From contig NZ_PEGH01000008.1 in assembly GCF_002737755.1 (NCBI RefSeq), positions 124,001 through 188,000 of the forward strand: a stretch of 64,000 bases of DNA, written 5' to 3'. Below, piece after piece: positions 26,151 through 34,513 of this stretch; within the stretch, counting starts at the first letter, position 1, and the number at the start of each line of letters is the position of its first letter. This DNA is from Caulobacter sp. BP25. Lineage in GTDB: Bacteria; Pseudomonadota; Alphaproteobacteria; Caulobacterales; Caulobacteraceae. The notes under the pieces were generated by a model. It ran no database searches, was not told where the DNA came from, and worked only from the letters and a program-made list of their open reading frames with translations. The position numbers were made by a program, and so were the translations under genes.

Positions 26151-26783
26151 TCAAACGCTGGCTGGAGCTGAGCTTTGCGCGGCCTTGGCGCGGGCGAAGG
26201 CGGGGCGGTCGCTCATGCGTGTCCAGTAGTCGGCGACCGCTGGTGAGAACTCGCCCTCCAGCTTCAGGGCGCGGGCCAGCAACAGGGCGTAGGCCACCGA
26301 GATGTCGGCGCCGGTAAAGCGGCCGGCGGCGACGAAGGCCGAGGTCTCCAGGATCGTCTCCAGCCCCTTCAGCCGGGCCAAGAACCAGCGGGCGTAGTCC
26401 TCGGCCACCTGCGGCTGGCGGCGTTCCTCGGGCTCAAGGCGCGCGTAGCGCAGCACCAGGGTCTGGGGGAAGGTCAGGGTCGCCTCGCCATAAACGAGGC
26501 CGTTCAGATAGGCGCCGTAGCCCGGCTCTTCAGGCCGCACCGACAGTCGCCCCTCGCCGTGGCGCGTCGACAGGTACTCGATCATCGCCGCGGACTCGGT
26601 CATCCGCGTTTCGCCGTCGACCAGCAGCGGGATGGTGCCCAGCGGGTTCTCGTCGAGATAGTCCCGCGCGTGGAAGCGCGGCGGGAAGGGCAGGAGCTTG
26701 AGGTCGTACGGGACCTCCAGCTCCTCCAGCGCCCACAGCGGACGGAACGAGCGTGCGTCGCGGCAGTGCCAGAGGGTGATCAT
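26151..26783 (-). CDS. Glutathione S-transferase family protein
   Basis: A 210-residue GST. The thioredoxin-like N-domain begins ITLWHCRDARSFRPLWALEEL with the cis-Pro/ESAA site in GTIPLLVDGETRMTESAAMIEYL near 45-66. The alpha-helical C-domain follows, including the FTGADISVAYALLLAR motif near residue 160. The ATG at 26781-26783 is chosen because the 65 upstream codons come from a family D repeat. It shares a strand with the upstream thiolase gene; the substrate is unknown. Confidence 0.88.
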   Translation of the reverse strand: MITLWHCRDARSFRPLWALEELEVPYDLKLLPFPPRFHARDYLDENPLGTIPLLVDGETRMTESAAMIEYLSTRHGEGRLSVRPEEPGYGAYLNGLVYGEATLTFPQTLVLRYARLEPEERRQPQVAEDYARWFLARLKGLETILETSAFVAAGRFTGADISVAYALLLARALKLEGEFSPAVADYWTRMSDRPAFARAKAAQSSAPASV

Positions 26784-26801
26784 GGGGGCTCCTTTTGCGA
26801 C

Positions 26802-26904
26802 TTGCCCCCTCCGCGCTGCGCGCTCCTCCCCCATGGGGGGAAGAAGGCTCGCACCCTCTTCTTCCCCCTGTGGGGGAGGAGGGCCGAAGGCCCGGAGGGG
26901 GCCA
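26802..26904. repeat. Intergenic palindromic element, family D (copy 3)
   Basis: GCCCCCTCCGCGC with the GCGCTGCGCGC hairpin, then CTCCTCCCCCATGGGGGGAAG, CTTCTTCCCCCTGTGGGGGAG and GGGCCGAAGGCCCGGAGGGGGCC. It lies between the thiolase stop (26914) and the GST start (26783), so it would form a strong structure in any shared transcript. Confidence 0.75.
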
Positions 26905-26913
26905 GTGACCCAG

Positions 26914-28086
26914 CTACAGCCGCTCGACGATCGTGACGTTGGCCAGGCCGCCGCCTTCGCACATGGTCTGCAGACCATAGCGCGCGCCGCGGTCCTTCAA
27001 GGCGTGGACCAGCGTGGTCATCAGCTTGGCGCCCGAGCCGCCCAGCGGGTGCCCAAGGGCGATGGCGCCGCCATTGACGTTCAGCCTGGCCGGATCGCCG
27101 CCGGTGACCTTCAGCCAAGCGGTCGGCACCGAAGCGAAGGCCTCGTTGACCTCGTAGAGGTCGATGTCGCCGATCTTCATGCCGGCCCGCTCCAGCGCCT
27201 TCAGGGTGGCCGGGATGGGGGCTTCCAGCATGATCACCGGGTCGTGGCCGATCACGGTCATGTGGTGGATGCGGGCCAGCGGCTCGACGCCCAGGGCCTT
27301 GAGCCCGCGTTCGTTGACGATCATCACCCCGGCCGCGCCGTCGCAGATCTGGCTGGAGGTGGCGGCGGTGATGCGGCCGTCTTCCGCCAGCAGTTTCACC
27401 GAGCCGATCGACTCCATCGAGGCGTCCCAACGGATGCCCTCATCGACCTCGTGGCGCTCGGTCTTGCCGTCTTCCAGCTTGATCTCGATCGGCACGATCT
27501 CGGCGGCGAACTTGCCGCCCTTGGTGGCGGCCATGGCGCGCTGGTGGCTCTCAAGCGCGAAGGCGTCGAGGTCGGCCCGCGACAGGTCGTACTTCTTGGC
27601 CATCATCTCGGCGCCCATGAACTGGCTGAATTGGATGCCGGGATATTTGTCCTCGATGCGCGGGCTCTTGTAGGTGCCAAAGCCGTTCTTGAACGGCAGC
27701 TGCGAGGACAGGCCCATCGGCACGCGGCTCATGCTCTCGACGCCAGCGGCGATGACGATGTCCATGGCCCCCGACATCACGGTGGCGGCGGCGAAATGGA
27801 TGGCCTGCTGCGACGAGCCGCACTGGCGGTCGACCGAGGTCCCCGGCACGCTCTCGGGCAGCTTGGAGGCGAGGATGGCGTTGCGGGCCACGTTCAGGCC
27901 CTGCTCGCCGACCTGGCCGACGCAGCCCATGATCACGTCCTCGACCAGGGCCGGATCAGCGCCGGTCCGATCGACCAGGGCGTCGAGGATGACGCCGCCC
28001 AGATCGGCCGGGTGCCAGCCCGAGACCTTGCCGCCCTTGCGCCCTCCGGCCGTGCGCGCGGCCGCCACGATATAGGCTTCGCCCAT
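26914..28086 (-). CDS. Acetyl-CoA acetyltransferase (thiolase)
   Basis: A 390-residue thiolase. The nucleophile is C89 in DRQCGSSQQAI, and the C-terminal motifs are NGGAIALGHPLGGSGAKL (His) and CEGGGLAN (Cys). It either cleaves 3-ketoacyl-CoA or joins two acetyl-CoA; sequence alone does not decide, although steroid or fatty-acid breakdown is common for this subgroup (GWHPADLGG N-terminus). No other beta-oxidation gene is next to it. Confidence 0.92.
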   Translation of the reverse strand: MGEAYIVAAARTAGGRKGGKVSGWHPADLGGVILDALVDRTGADPALVEDVIMGCVGQVGEQGLNVARNAILASKLPESVPGTSVDRQCGSSQQAIHFAAATVMSGAMDIVIAAGVESMSRVPMGLSSQLPFKNGFGTYKSPRIEDKYPGIQFSQFMGAEMMAKKYDLSRADLDAFALESHQRAMAATKGGKFAAEIVPIEIKLEDGKTERHEVDEGIRWDASMESIGSVKLLAEDGRITAATSSQICDGAAGVMIVNERGLKALGVEPLARIHHMTVIGHDPVIMLEAPIPATLKALERAGMKIGDIDLYEVNEAFASVPTAWLKVTGGDPARLNVNGGAIALGHPLGGSGAKLMTTLVHALKDRGARYGLQTMCEGGGLANVTIVERL

Positions 28087-28185
28087 GAGTTCTCTCCCTT
28101 TTGCCTTGGCGCGCGTCCGGGCGGCGAACCGCTCACACTTCGCCTGACGCGCTTTCGTTGCGGGGAGTGAAACAGGCGTCCGAGG

Positions 28186-28629
28186 CTATGTCAGCGGTGA
28201 CGCGGCGTCAGGGGAAGGCGGGCTTTGGCGACGTATCGCGCCGAGAAACAACGCGGCCATGGTCAGGTAGCTGAACATGCCTCCGCCGGCGACCAGGCTG
28301 GCGCGGTTGGGAATTCTGGGATCGGCCAGGGTGGCCAGCATCAGGATCAGGCTGAGGGCGTGAAAGCCGCAAGCCCACATGGGCCACCACCGGTTCGATC
28401 GCAGAGCGATGAACAGCAGCACCATCATCAGGGCGGCGTCGACGAAGAATGCGCCGGTCTGAGGGCCGAACCGCTGCTCGCTGTCGTACAGCCACCCGGT
28501 GGAGAACCACGCCACGATCATGGCCGAGGCGGCCAGCCGTTCGGGCCAGCCGCCGCGCCATAGCGCGACACCGGTCGAAATCAGCAACGCCGCGAGGCTG
28601 GCCCATTGATATAGATAGTTGAGCGCCAT
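28186..28629 (-). CDS. Four-helix membrane protein, unknown
   Basis: A 147-residue protein with hydrophobic segments at about 8-24, 32-48, 60-78 and 85-105, plus a weaker one near 115-135. It begins M-A-L-N-Y-L-Y-Q-W and has Trp-rich loops (RGGWPERL, SNRWWPMW). I do not recognise the family. It is on the same strand as the 120-residue and LuxR-like genes, with an 80-base gap, and could belong to their cluster. Confidence 0.6.
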   Translation of the reverse strand: MALNYLYQWASLAALLISTGVALWRGGWPERLAASAMIVAWFSTGWLYDSEQRFGPQTGAFFVDAALMMVLLFIALRSNRWWPMWACGFHALSLILMLATLADPRIPNRASLVAGGGMFSYLTMAALFLGAIRRQSPPSPDAASPLT

Positions 28630-28710
28630 CGGATCAGGTTGGCAGATTGCAGAGATCCTCGCCAGCCGAGGCCGACGAGGATCACGCGTTCAGTCGAACC
28701 CCAGGGGGTT

Positions 28711-29073
28711 TTAGGCGGCGACGGTCAGGCGGCGGTGGCTCTTGGCCATGCCCTTCGGCTTTTCGGGGGCCTGGCCGAAACCGTCGGTGTCGTCAAAGGT
28801 CAAGGCCGAGAGGCCGATGTCGTGCTGGGCCACCGTCAGGTGCTTGTGGGTCGTGACGATGCCTTCGCGCGCCGTGGCCAGAGCCTGCATCGTGTTGACG
28901 GCCGACATCAGGGCGTCCTGTCCGATCAGGGCCGAGAGGTTCGCGGCCTGGCGGCTGGCGGGCATCAGGGCGGCGAGGGTGGCCGTGGAGGCGATGGCGG
29001 CGTCGATGGCCTTCTCTGCGGCGAATAGGGCTTCGGCCACGGTCTCGGCGGCTTGGCGGCGTTCCTTGAGCAT
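28711..29073 (-). CDS. Small helical protein, unknown
   Basis: A 120-residue Ala-rich protein (about 25% Ala) predicted to be almost all alpha-helix, with a basic C-terminus (PKGMAKSHRRLTVAA). AAGGAG stands 7 bases before the ATG, a strong ribosome site, and the reading frame has strong third-position GC bias, so it is probably real. It follows the LuxR-type gene and the 114-residue gene on the same strand, suggesting an operon. I do not recognise it. Confidence 0.65.
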   Translation of the reverse strand: MLKERRQAAETVAEALFAAEKAIDAAIASTATLAALMPASRQAANLSALIGQDALMSAVNTMQALATAREGIVTTHKHLTVAQHDIGLSALTFDDTDGFGQAPEKPKGMAKSHRRLTVAA

Positions 29074-29158
29074 GAGCGGTCTCCTTCACGCCGGCGAGAC
29101 CGGCGCGTTGCCAATGTTGATGGTTGGAGTAGGGGCCCGGCTCCTCGGGCGAGGTCTC

Positions 29159-29974
29159 TTAGGGCAGCAGGCTTTCGAGCGCGTGGAGCCCCGCCAGGAT
29201 CGAACCGAACGCGAACGCGGTTACGATCATCACGGCCGCGATGAAGGCCAGTCGAAGCGGAATGCTTAGATTGTTAGGTCGTCCGCCTCTGAGTCCGGAG
29301 ACGAGGAGTCCAATGGGAACGTCTCGTCCATCACCGCGCTGGCGATGCAGAGAATCTCCCGCATCACCAGTTCGCTCGGCTTGAAGGAAGCCTGCTTGCG
29401 TGTCGCCGCCACCAGATCGTGGACCATGGCCGCGCCATCCGGCGTCGCCGACAGGCTCATCAGCTGGCGCTCGAGTTCGCTCCAGGTGATGGGCGGCAGG
29501 ATCTCGGCCGAATTGAGGGCCGGCCAAGTGTTCCGGAAGCTCATGATATCCTGGCGCATATAGGTCGCCCGGCCAATCGCTTCCTTCTGGTAGGGGGTCA
29601 GTTCGGTCACAGAAAGCTCCTTCCTCAGCCAGGTCAGGTGACCGGAAAGAAGGATGCTCGCCTAGCCGCGTCGGATCGGACCCCGACGCGATCGGAGGGG
29701 GGGTGACAGGGGGCGTGACAGGGGGGGCGGCGGCGTCCGTCGGGCGGCCGCGGTCGAAGACCCGCCGCGCCGCGTCGTAGCGATCGGCCGCGCCGAGACG
29801 ACGCCGGGCCTTGTCCAGATGCCAGTCGACGGTGTGCTTGGAGAGGCCCAACTCACGGGCGATTTCCTTGGAGCTCATGTGCCGATCAACCAGACGCAAG
29901 CACTCACGCTCACGCTCGGTGAGACGATCGAGGCCCTCGACCTGATCCGTCACAGAGGGATCGCCCTTGTCCAT
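29159..29974 (-). CDS. LuxR-type regulator with C-terminal membrane helix (frame integrity doubtful)
   Basis: Residues about 12-70 form a LuxR HTH (LTERERECLRLVDRHMSSKEIARELGLSKHTVDWHLDKARRRLG). The C-terminal 35 residues form one transmembrane helix after GRPNNLS, a layout seen in sphingomonad and caulobacter HTH proteins. The middle, about residues 120-235, is unlike a protein and overlaps a better ORF (29266-29610) in another frame. A C-rich tract near 29695-29735 (repeat units encoding TPPV) precedes the switch, so a frameshift, sequence error or true overlap is possible. Start ATG 29974 is chosen; GTG/ATG at 30022 is an alternative. Confidence 0.55.
   Translation of the reverse strand: MDKGDPSVTDQVEGLDRLTERERECLRLVDRHMSSKEIARELGLSKHTVDWHLDKARRRLGAADRYDAARRVFDRGRPTDAAAPPVTPPVTPPPIASGSDPTRLGEHPSFRSPDLAEEGAFCDRTDPLPEGSDWPGDLYAPGYHELPEHLAGPQFGRDPAAHHLERTRAPADEPVGDAGWRGHGPRSGGGDTQAGFLQAERTGDAGDSLHRQRGDGRDVPIGLLVSGLRGGRPNNLSIPLRLAFIAAVMIVTAFAFGSILAGLHALESLLP
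29266..29610 (-). CDS. 114-residue protein nested in the LuxR-type gene, unknown
   Basis: GTG start at 29608-29610 with a strong GGAAGGAG ribosome site 7 bases upstream. It begins M-T-E-L-T-P-Y-Q-K-E-A-I and ends with an acidic Ser/Asp tail. Most codons end in G or C, as in true genes here, while the overlapping LuxR frame does not. It is soluble, with helices and no recognised domain. Its TAA precedes the LuxR-frame membrane helix. It may be an operon partner of the regulator. Confidence 0.7.
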   Translation of the reverse strand: MTELTPYQKEAIGRATYMRQDIMSFRNTWPALNSAEILPPITWSELERQLMSLSATPDGAAMVHDLVAATRKQASFKPSELVMREILCIASAVMDETFPLDSSSPDSEADDLTI

Positions 29975-30063
29975 GGCAAGAACTTTAAGGGTCCGCCGCC
30001 TTTCGGCCAAGCGCTCCCACATTAAACCTTAGCCATAAGACCGGCGAGTCGTTTTCGAGCAGC

Positions 30064-30792
30064 TCATGCCTCGCGGCGGGCGGCCTCGGATTCCGTGCTG
30101 GGCGAGGCCGCGCGGATCAACTCCAGAACATCGACGATGATCGCGCGCATGGCCGAGGAGGCCTTGTCGGCGTCGCGAGCGATGATCGCTTCGGCCACGT
30201 CCTCGTGCGATGGGATCGAGGCGGTGCGGCCCTTGATGCGGTTGGTGAACCGGATCGAGATGCGCAGGGCCGTGTTCACCAGCTCATGCAGCTCGCGATA
30301 GAACGGGTTCTTGGTCGCGTCCAGGATGGCGATATGGAAGGCGATGTCGGCCGACAGCGGGTCATCCTCGCCCTCGGCGGCGGCCTTCATCCGGCGCAGG
30401 CCCTTGCGGATCTCCTCCAGCCCGGCCTCGTCGGCGTTGCGCGCCGCCAGGGCCGCCGCAGCGGGCTCGATGCCCAGCCGCATCTCGGTGAAGTCGGCCA
30501 GCAGGCGCAAGCTGAACTTGCGCTCCAGCAGCCAGCGCAGCACGTCGGGGTCGAGCATGTTCCACTCGGCCTCGGGCTCCACGACGGTGCCGTGGCGGGG
30601 GCGTGCGCTGAGCAGGCCCTTGGCGGTCAGCATCTTGACCGCCTCGCGCGTGACGGTGCGGCTGGCGCCGAATTGTTTGGAAAGCTCGCCCTCGGTCGGA
30701 AAGCCGATCGCGACGTATTCACCGGTGACGATCGCTTGGCCCAGCTGCTCCACCAGGCCGTAGGTCAAGCTCAGGCCAGGCTGGGTGCGCAT
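30064..30792 (-). CDS. FadR/GntR-family regulator (DgoR-like)
   Basis: A 242-residue regulator with a winged HTH (about 10-75: LGQAIVTGEYVAIGFPTEGELSKQFGASRTVTREAVKML) and an FCD all-helical domain with the metal-binding pattern (DLRLGIEP-like EMRLGIEP, DIAFHIAILDAT). DgoR-type proteins control D-galactonate use by binding its derivatives. It is downstream of the symporter, aldolase and kinase genes on the same strand, fitting control of that operon. The inducer is inferred from context. Confidence 0.85.
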   Translation of the reverse strand: MRTQPGLSLTYGLVEQLGQAIVTGEYVAIGFPTEGELSKQFGASRTVTREAVKMLTAKGLLSARPRHGTVVEPEAEWNMLDPDVLRWLLERKFSLRLLADFTEMRLGIEPAAAALAARNADEAGLEEIRKGLRRMKAAAEGEDDPLSADIAFHIAILDATKNPFYRELHELVNTALRISIRFTNRIKGRTASIPSHEDVAEAIIARDADKASSAMRAIIVDVLELIRAASPSTESEAARREA

Positions 30793-30994
30793 GGACGGAT
30801 CTTCTTTCCTGTGGCGGCGACCTTGAGACGGCCGCCGCTCCCTATGGTGTTCGGGTCCGCCGAACGGCGGAATCTCTCGGGGCGAATACAGCCGCGCCGC
30901 CCGCTTTCGGCAAGTGTGTTCGCACGGACGGCGCGGTCAAAGTGCGTCAGGATCGGCATTCGCTATCCCTTTGCGCGCTTGGCTTTCCGCTGCG

Positions 30995-32566
30995 TCACCA
31001 CCAGGTGGCGTAGAGCGCGATCAGGATCAGGACCACGCCGACGCCGGCGATGTTGAAGCCGGTCGAGGTCTTGTAGCTGACGCCTTCCAGGGTCACGACG
31101 CTGACGGGCGTCTTCTGCGGCGCGACCAGCGAGACTAGCACGGCGCCGGCCAGCGACAGCAGGAAGACCACGCCGACGCGGTTCATGAACGGCATGGCGT
31201 AGATTCCCTTCTCCTGCAGATACCAGAACAGGCCCGAGAGGACGGCCGAGCCGATCGCGGCGGTCAGGGCGCCGGCGGTGGTGGCCTTCTTCCAGAACAT
31301 GCCCAGGATGAAGATCACCACGATCCCTGGGGTGAAGAAGCCGGTGAACTCCTGGATGAACTGGAAGGCCTGCTCGGCGCCGCCCAGCAGCGGCTTGGCG
31401 GTCAGAATCCCGATGACGACCGCGACGACGGCGGTGATCCGCCCGACGGCCACCAGCCGTCCCTCGCTCTGGTTCGGACGCGCCTTGGCATAGATGTCCA
31501 GCGTGAAGATGGTGGCGATCGAGTTGATCTTGGCCGCCAGCGAGGCGACGATCGCCGCCACCAGCGCCGCGAACACCAGGCCCAGCAGGCCGGGCGGCAG
31601 CAGCTTCATCATCTCGGGATAGGCCTGGTCGGGCTTGATGCCCTGCGGCGCCAGCACCAGGGCGGCGATGCCCGGCAGCACCACGATCATCGGCATCAGC
31701 AGCTTCAGATAGGCGGCCATGGCGATGCCCTTCTGGGCCTCGGCCAGGTCCTTGGCGCCCAGAGCGCGCTGGATGATGTACTGGTTGAAGCCCCAGTAGC
31801 TGATGTTCATGATCCACAGGCCGCCGACCAGGACCGCGATCCCGGGCAGGTCCTTGTAGTGCGGGCTGTCCTTCGAGAGGATCATGTCGAACTTCTCGGG
31901 GAACTGGGTGGTCAAGTGGTGGAAGCCGGCCAAGACGTCGCCGCCGCCGATCTTGGACAGCGACAGCCAGGCGATGATCAGGCCGCCGGTGACCAGCAGG
32001 GCCACCTGGACGATGTCGGTCAGGGCCACGGCCTTCAGTCCGCCCCACAGCTGATAGGCCAGGGCGAAGACGCCGATCGCGGCCAGGGCCCACATCTGGT
32101 CCATACCCGTGACGGTGTGAACGGCGATCGAGCCCAGCCACAGGATCGAGGTCAGGTTCACGAAGACATACAGACCCAGCCAGAACACGGCCATCAGGGT
32201 CCGCACGCTGGGACCGTACCGCTGCTCCAGGAACTGCGGCATGGTGTAGACGCCGTTCTTCAGGAACACCGGCAGGAAGTACTTGCCGACGATAAGCAAG
32301 GTGAGGGCCGCCATCCACTCATAGGAGGCGATGGCCAGGCCGATGGCGTAGCCCGAACCGCTCATGCCGATGATCTGTTCGGCCGAGATGTTGGCGGCGA
32401 TCAGCGACGCGCCGATCGCCCACCAGGGCAGGGCCTTGCCGGCCAGGAAGTAGTCGGTCGAGTCTTTCTGGTGGCCGCCCTTGTCCCGGCTGACCCATTG
32501 GGCCAGGCCGAAGATGGCGACCGCGTAGATCGCCAGAACCGCGATGTCGATCGTGGCCAGGTTCAT
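30995..32566 (-). CDS. Sodium/galactose symporter (vSGLT-like SSS family)
   Basis: A 523-residue SSS transporter with about 14 helices. The segment SLIAANISAEQIIGMSGSGY near 55-75 and IASYEWMAALTLLIVGKYFLP near 80-100 strongly recall Vibrio vSGLT, a Na+/galactose symporter. The start ATG has GGGGAGA upstream. It lies between dgoA-like and regulator genes, so galactose import is the likely role. The aldolase gene ends 33 bases upstream. Confidence 0.9.
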   Translation of the reverse strand: MNLATIDIAVLAIYAVAIFGLAQWVSRDKGGHQKDSTDYFLAGKALPWWAIGASLIAANISAEQIIGMSGSGYAIGLAIASYEWMAALTLLIVGKYFLPVFLKNGVYTMPQFLEQRYGPSVRTLMAVFWLGLYVFVNLTSILWLGSIAVHTVTGMDQMWALAAIGVFALAYQLWGGLKAVALTDIVQVALLVTGGLIIAWLSLSKIGGGDVLAGFHHLTTQFPEKFDMILSKDSPHYKDLPGIAVLVGGLWIMNISYWGFNQYIIQRALGAKDLAEAQKGIAMAAYLKLLMPMIVVLPGIAALVLAPQGIKPDQAYPEMMKLLPPGLLGLVFAALVAAIVASLAAKINSIATIFTLDIYAKARPNQSEGRLVAVGRITAVVAVVIGILTAKPLLGGAEQAFQFIQEFTGFFTPGIVVIFILGMFWKKATTAGALTAAIGSAVLSGLFWYLQEKGIYAMPFMNRVGVVFLLSLAGAVLVSLVAPQKTPVSVVTLEGVSYKTSTGFNIAGVGVVLILIALYATWW

Positions 32567-32599
32567 GATGTCTCCCCCCTCTTGTTATTCTTGTCGGTG

Positions 32600-33208
32600 T
32601 TAGGCGCCCCAGGCCGCGACCAGGGCGGCGGCCCGTTCGCCCACCTCCTGGGCCGTGTAGCCCGGCCGGTAGAGCTCGCCCCCGACCCCGATGCCGGCGA
32701 CGCCCGCCGCCCGCCAGGGCTCGAGATTGGCCGCGCCCACGCCGCCGACGGCATAGACGAGAATGTCCTTGGGCAGCACGTCCTTGACCGCCTTGATGTG
32801 GCTGGGGCCAAACGAGCTGGCCGGATAGAGCTTCAGCGCCTTGGCGCCGGCCTTGACGGCCACGAAAGCCTCCGACGGCGTGGCGAAGCCCGGCATGGCG
32901 GTCAGGCCCAGCTCGACGGCGCGCGCGATCACGGCGGCGTCGGTATTGGGCGTGACGATCAGCTTGCCGCCGACGCCGGCGACCTGGTCGACGACCTGCG
33001 GCGACAGCACGGTGCCGGCGCCGCACAGGGCCTGGTCGCCGAAGGCGTCGCACAGCTTGCCGATGCTCTCCAGCGGATCGGGCGAGTTCATCGGCACCTC
33101 GATCGCCTTGATCCCGGCGGCGACCAGGGCGGCGGCGATGTCGACGATCTCGGTCGGCTTGACGCCGCGCAGGATGGCCACGATGGGGGGCGGAGCGGCG
33201 TTGGTCAT
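32600..33208 (-). CDS. dgoA: 2-dehydro-3-deoxy-6-phosphogalactonate aldolase
   Basis: A 202-residue KDPG/KDPGal aldolase. The catalytic Lys is in AKALKLYPASSFGP near residue 125, the Glu in IKAIEVPMNSP near 40, and the phosphate site at VGGVGAANLEPW. The WPxx/ASSFGP form favours the KDPGal branch. It cleaves KDPGal to pyruvate and glyceraldehyde 3-phosphate. A GTG start at 33217 would overlap the kinase stop; the ATG at 33208 with GAGAAG upstream is preferred. Confidence 0.88.
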   Translation of the reverse strand: MTNAAPPPIVAILRGVKPTEIVDIAAALVAAGIKAIEVPMNSPDPLESIGKLCDAFGDQALCGAGTVLSPQVVDQVAGVGGKLIVTPNTDAAVIARAVELGLTAMPGFATPSEAFVAVKAGAKALKLYPASSFGPSHIKAVKDVLPKDILVYAVGGVGAANLEPWRAAGVAGIGVGGELYRPGYTAQEVGERAAALVAAWGA

Positions 33209-33213
33209 AAGCT

Positions 33214-34128
33214 TCACTTCTCTTGAGATCTGGAAATCGCTGAAAGGCCAGCGAGGACGGCCGCGTCGCCATCGACGACGGTCGCGCCGACCTCGACCTT
33301 GGCCAGGGCCTGGACATAGAGGTCGCTAAGCGCGCCGGCGCCGATCACGATCACGGCGTCCATCGGTCCGAACCAGTCGCGGGCGGCGGCGACGTCGGCG
33401 CCGATCAACAGGCCCGACAGATAGCCCATGGCGTCGGCCGGGCTCATGCCGTCCAGCAGCTGGCGGGCGCGGGTCTCGAACATCAGGTGCGTCAGACGCG
33501 CGGCGCCATGCTCGGCGATGCGCGACAGGCCAAGCGCGAAGCCCTCGGCCGAGCCGTCGGCTTGCGATCCGCCGCCGGCGGCCAGGGTCGAGTGCTTCTT
33601 CAGAAGCGCGAAGGTCTCGCCGACTGGGGCGGTGACGAAGCCCGTGACCTTGCCGTCCTCGACCACGGTCCACTTGTTGTGGGTGCCGGGCAAAACGAGC
33701 AGGTGGCGGCCGGTTTGCAGAGCGGGGTCCAGCGCCAGGGCGCCGAAGACCTGGGTCTCCTCGCCGCGCATCACGTCGGGACCGCCCAGCGGGTTCACGC
33801 ACGAGAGGCCCGGAACCAGGGTCACGGGCAGGCCGTCGGCCTCGATGCGGATCGTGCGTTGGGCGATCGCCGCCGGATCGGCCGGGCAGGGGGCGTAGGG
33901 GGCCAGGGTCCAGCCGATGCTGGAGCCGACCATGCCGCACAGGATCGCGCCAGCGGGCCCCGCCTCGCGCCAGTCGCCGACCAGGTCGAGGAAGGTCTTT
34001 TCGGGGGTGTCGGTCAGGGCCGAGACGCCGGGGCCGTCGCGGCGATGGATGACGCTCTTGCCCTGGCGCAGCCACAGCCGCAGGCGTGAGGTGCCCCAGT
34101 CGCCGACGATCACGATATCCTGGTCCAT
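33214..34128 (-). CDS. dgoK: 2-dehydro-3-deoxygalactonokinase
   Basis: A 304-residue sugar-acid kinase of the DgoK family, phosphorylating KDGal at C6 before the aldolase. Features: VIVGDWGTSRLRLWL at the N-terminus, ALCGMVGSSIGW-like GAILCGMVGSSIGW near 70, VLPGTHNKWTVVEDGKV near 140. The ATG at 34126-34128 is used instead of the in-frame start at 34236, whose extra residues are basic and atypical. It is the first gene of kinase-aldolase-symporter-regulator. Confidence 0.9.
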   Translation of the reverse strand: MDQDIVIVGDWGTSRLRLWLRQGKSVIHRRDGPGVSALTDTPEKTFLDLVGDWREAGPAGAILCGMVGSSIGWTLAPYAPCPADPAAIAQRTIRIEADGLPVTLVPGLSCVNPLGGPDVMRGEETQVFGALALDPALQTGRHLLVLPGTHNKWTVVEDGKVTGFVTAPVGETFALLKKHSTLAAGGGSQADGSAEGFALGLSRIAEHGAARLTHLMFETRARQLLDGMSPADAMGYLSGLLIGADVAAARDWFGPMDAVIVIGAGALSDLYVQALAKVEVGATVVDGDAAVLAGLSAISRSQEK

Positions 34129-34365
34129 CAGGCTCGGCCCTTCGCTGTCGCGTTTCGCCGTGCCGTGCCGCCGTCGCTCATGATCGTCCCTAACGCTGGC
34201 GACAGAGCTTGTCTCCATGGCCATTTCGAGCATCATTTATAATACAATATTCCCGCGAGCAATCCGTTACCCAGTCAGCTCGCGGATGATGATCTTCACG
34301 CCAATTTCGCCTTTGCCATCGGTGTCATCCGTCTGGGCGTGCCCGAGGGCAACGCTGCCTCGTAA

Positions 34366-34387
34366 AAATTGATAGCGCTATCAATTT
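34366..34387. promoter_or_regulatory. LacI-type operator, perfect 22-bp palindrome
   Basis: The core TGATAGCGCTATCA is flanked by AAAT and ATTT arms, giving 22 bases of perfect dyad symmetry with the central CG step typical of LacI-family sites. It lies immediately before the -35 of the TonB receptor promoter. The same core recurs at 49790-49803 and, degenerate, at 39063-39076 and 39306-39321. Confidence 0.85.
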
Positions 34388-34391
34388 CGGC

Positions 34392-34413
34392 TTGAAGGTC
34401 TAACTTATACGAT
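34392..34413 (+). promoter_or_regulatory. Probable promoter of the TonB receptor gene
   Basis: TTGAAG (34392-34397) and TACGAT (34408-34413) are 10 bases apart, in the range of the Caulobacter housekeeping spacing (N10-14). The pattern TTGnnGGTCTnAnTTnTACGATTAnAG is shared with 39084-39105, before the GH35 gene, each just downstream of an operator-like sequence. Confidence 0.55.
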
Positions 34414-34513
34414 TAAAGCTCTTCAGACCGAGCGAGCGGCGCCGAACCGCCGCCCGTCACCGACGCCTAGAACGTTTCGGGACGGACAGTTTTTTGGGGG
34501 AAGGAAACAGGCC

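Larger units (their letters stand above)
34129..34513. promoter_or_regulatory. Divergent intergenic region, dgoK-like operon and TonB receptor
   Basis: This 385-base gap holds an AT-rich stretch at 34232-34250 (ATTTATAATACAATATT), which could be the promoter or FadR/GntR operator of the kinase operon. A perfect LacI-type operator lies at 34366-34387 and the TonB promoter at 34392-34413. The remaining ~100-base leader before the TonB gene contains AAGGAAACAGG near the ATG. Confidence 0.5.

Noticed and set aside
26784-26978. Longer N-terminus of the GST
   Set aside because: The extra 65 codons come from a family D repeat and overlap the thiolase end.
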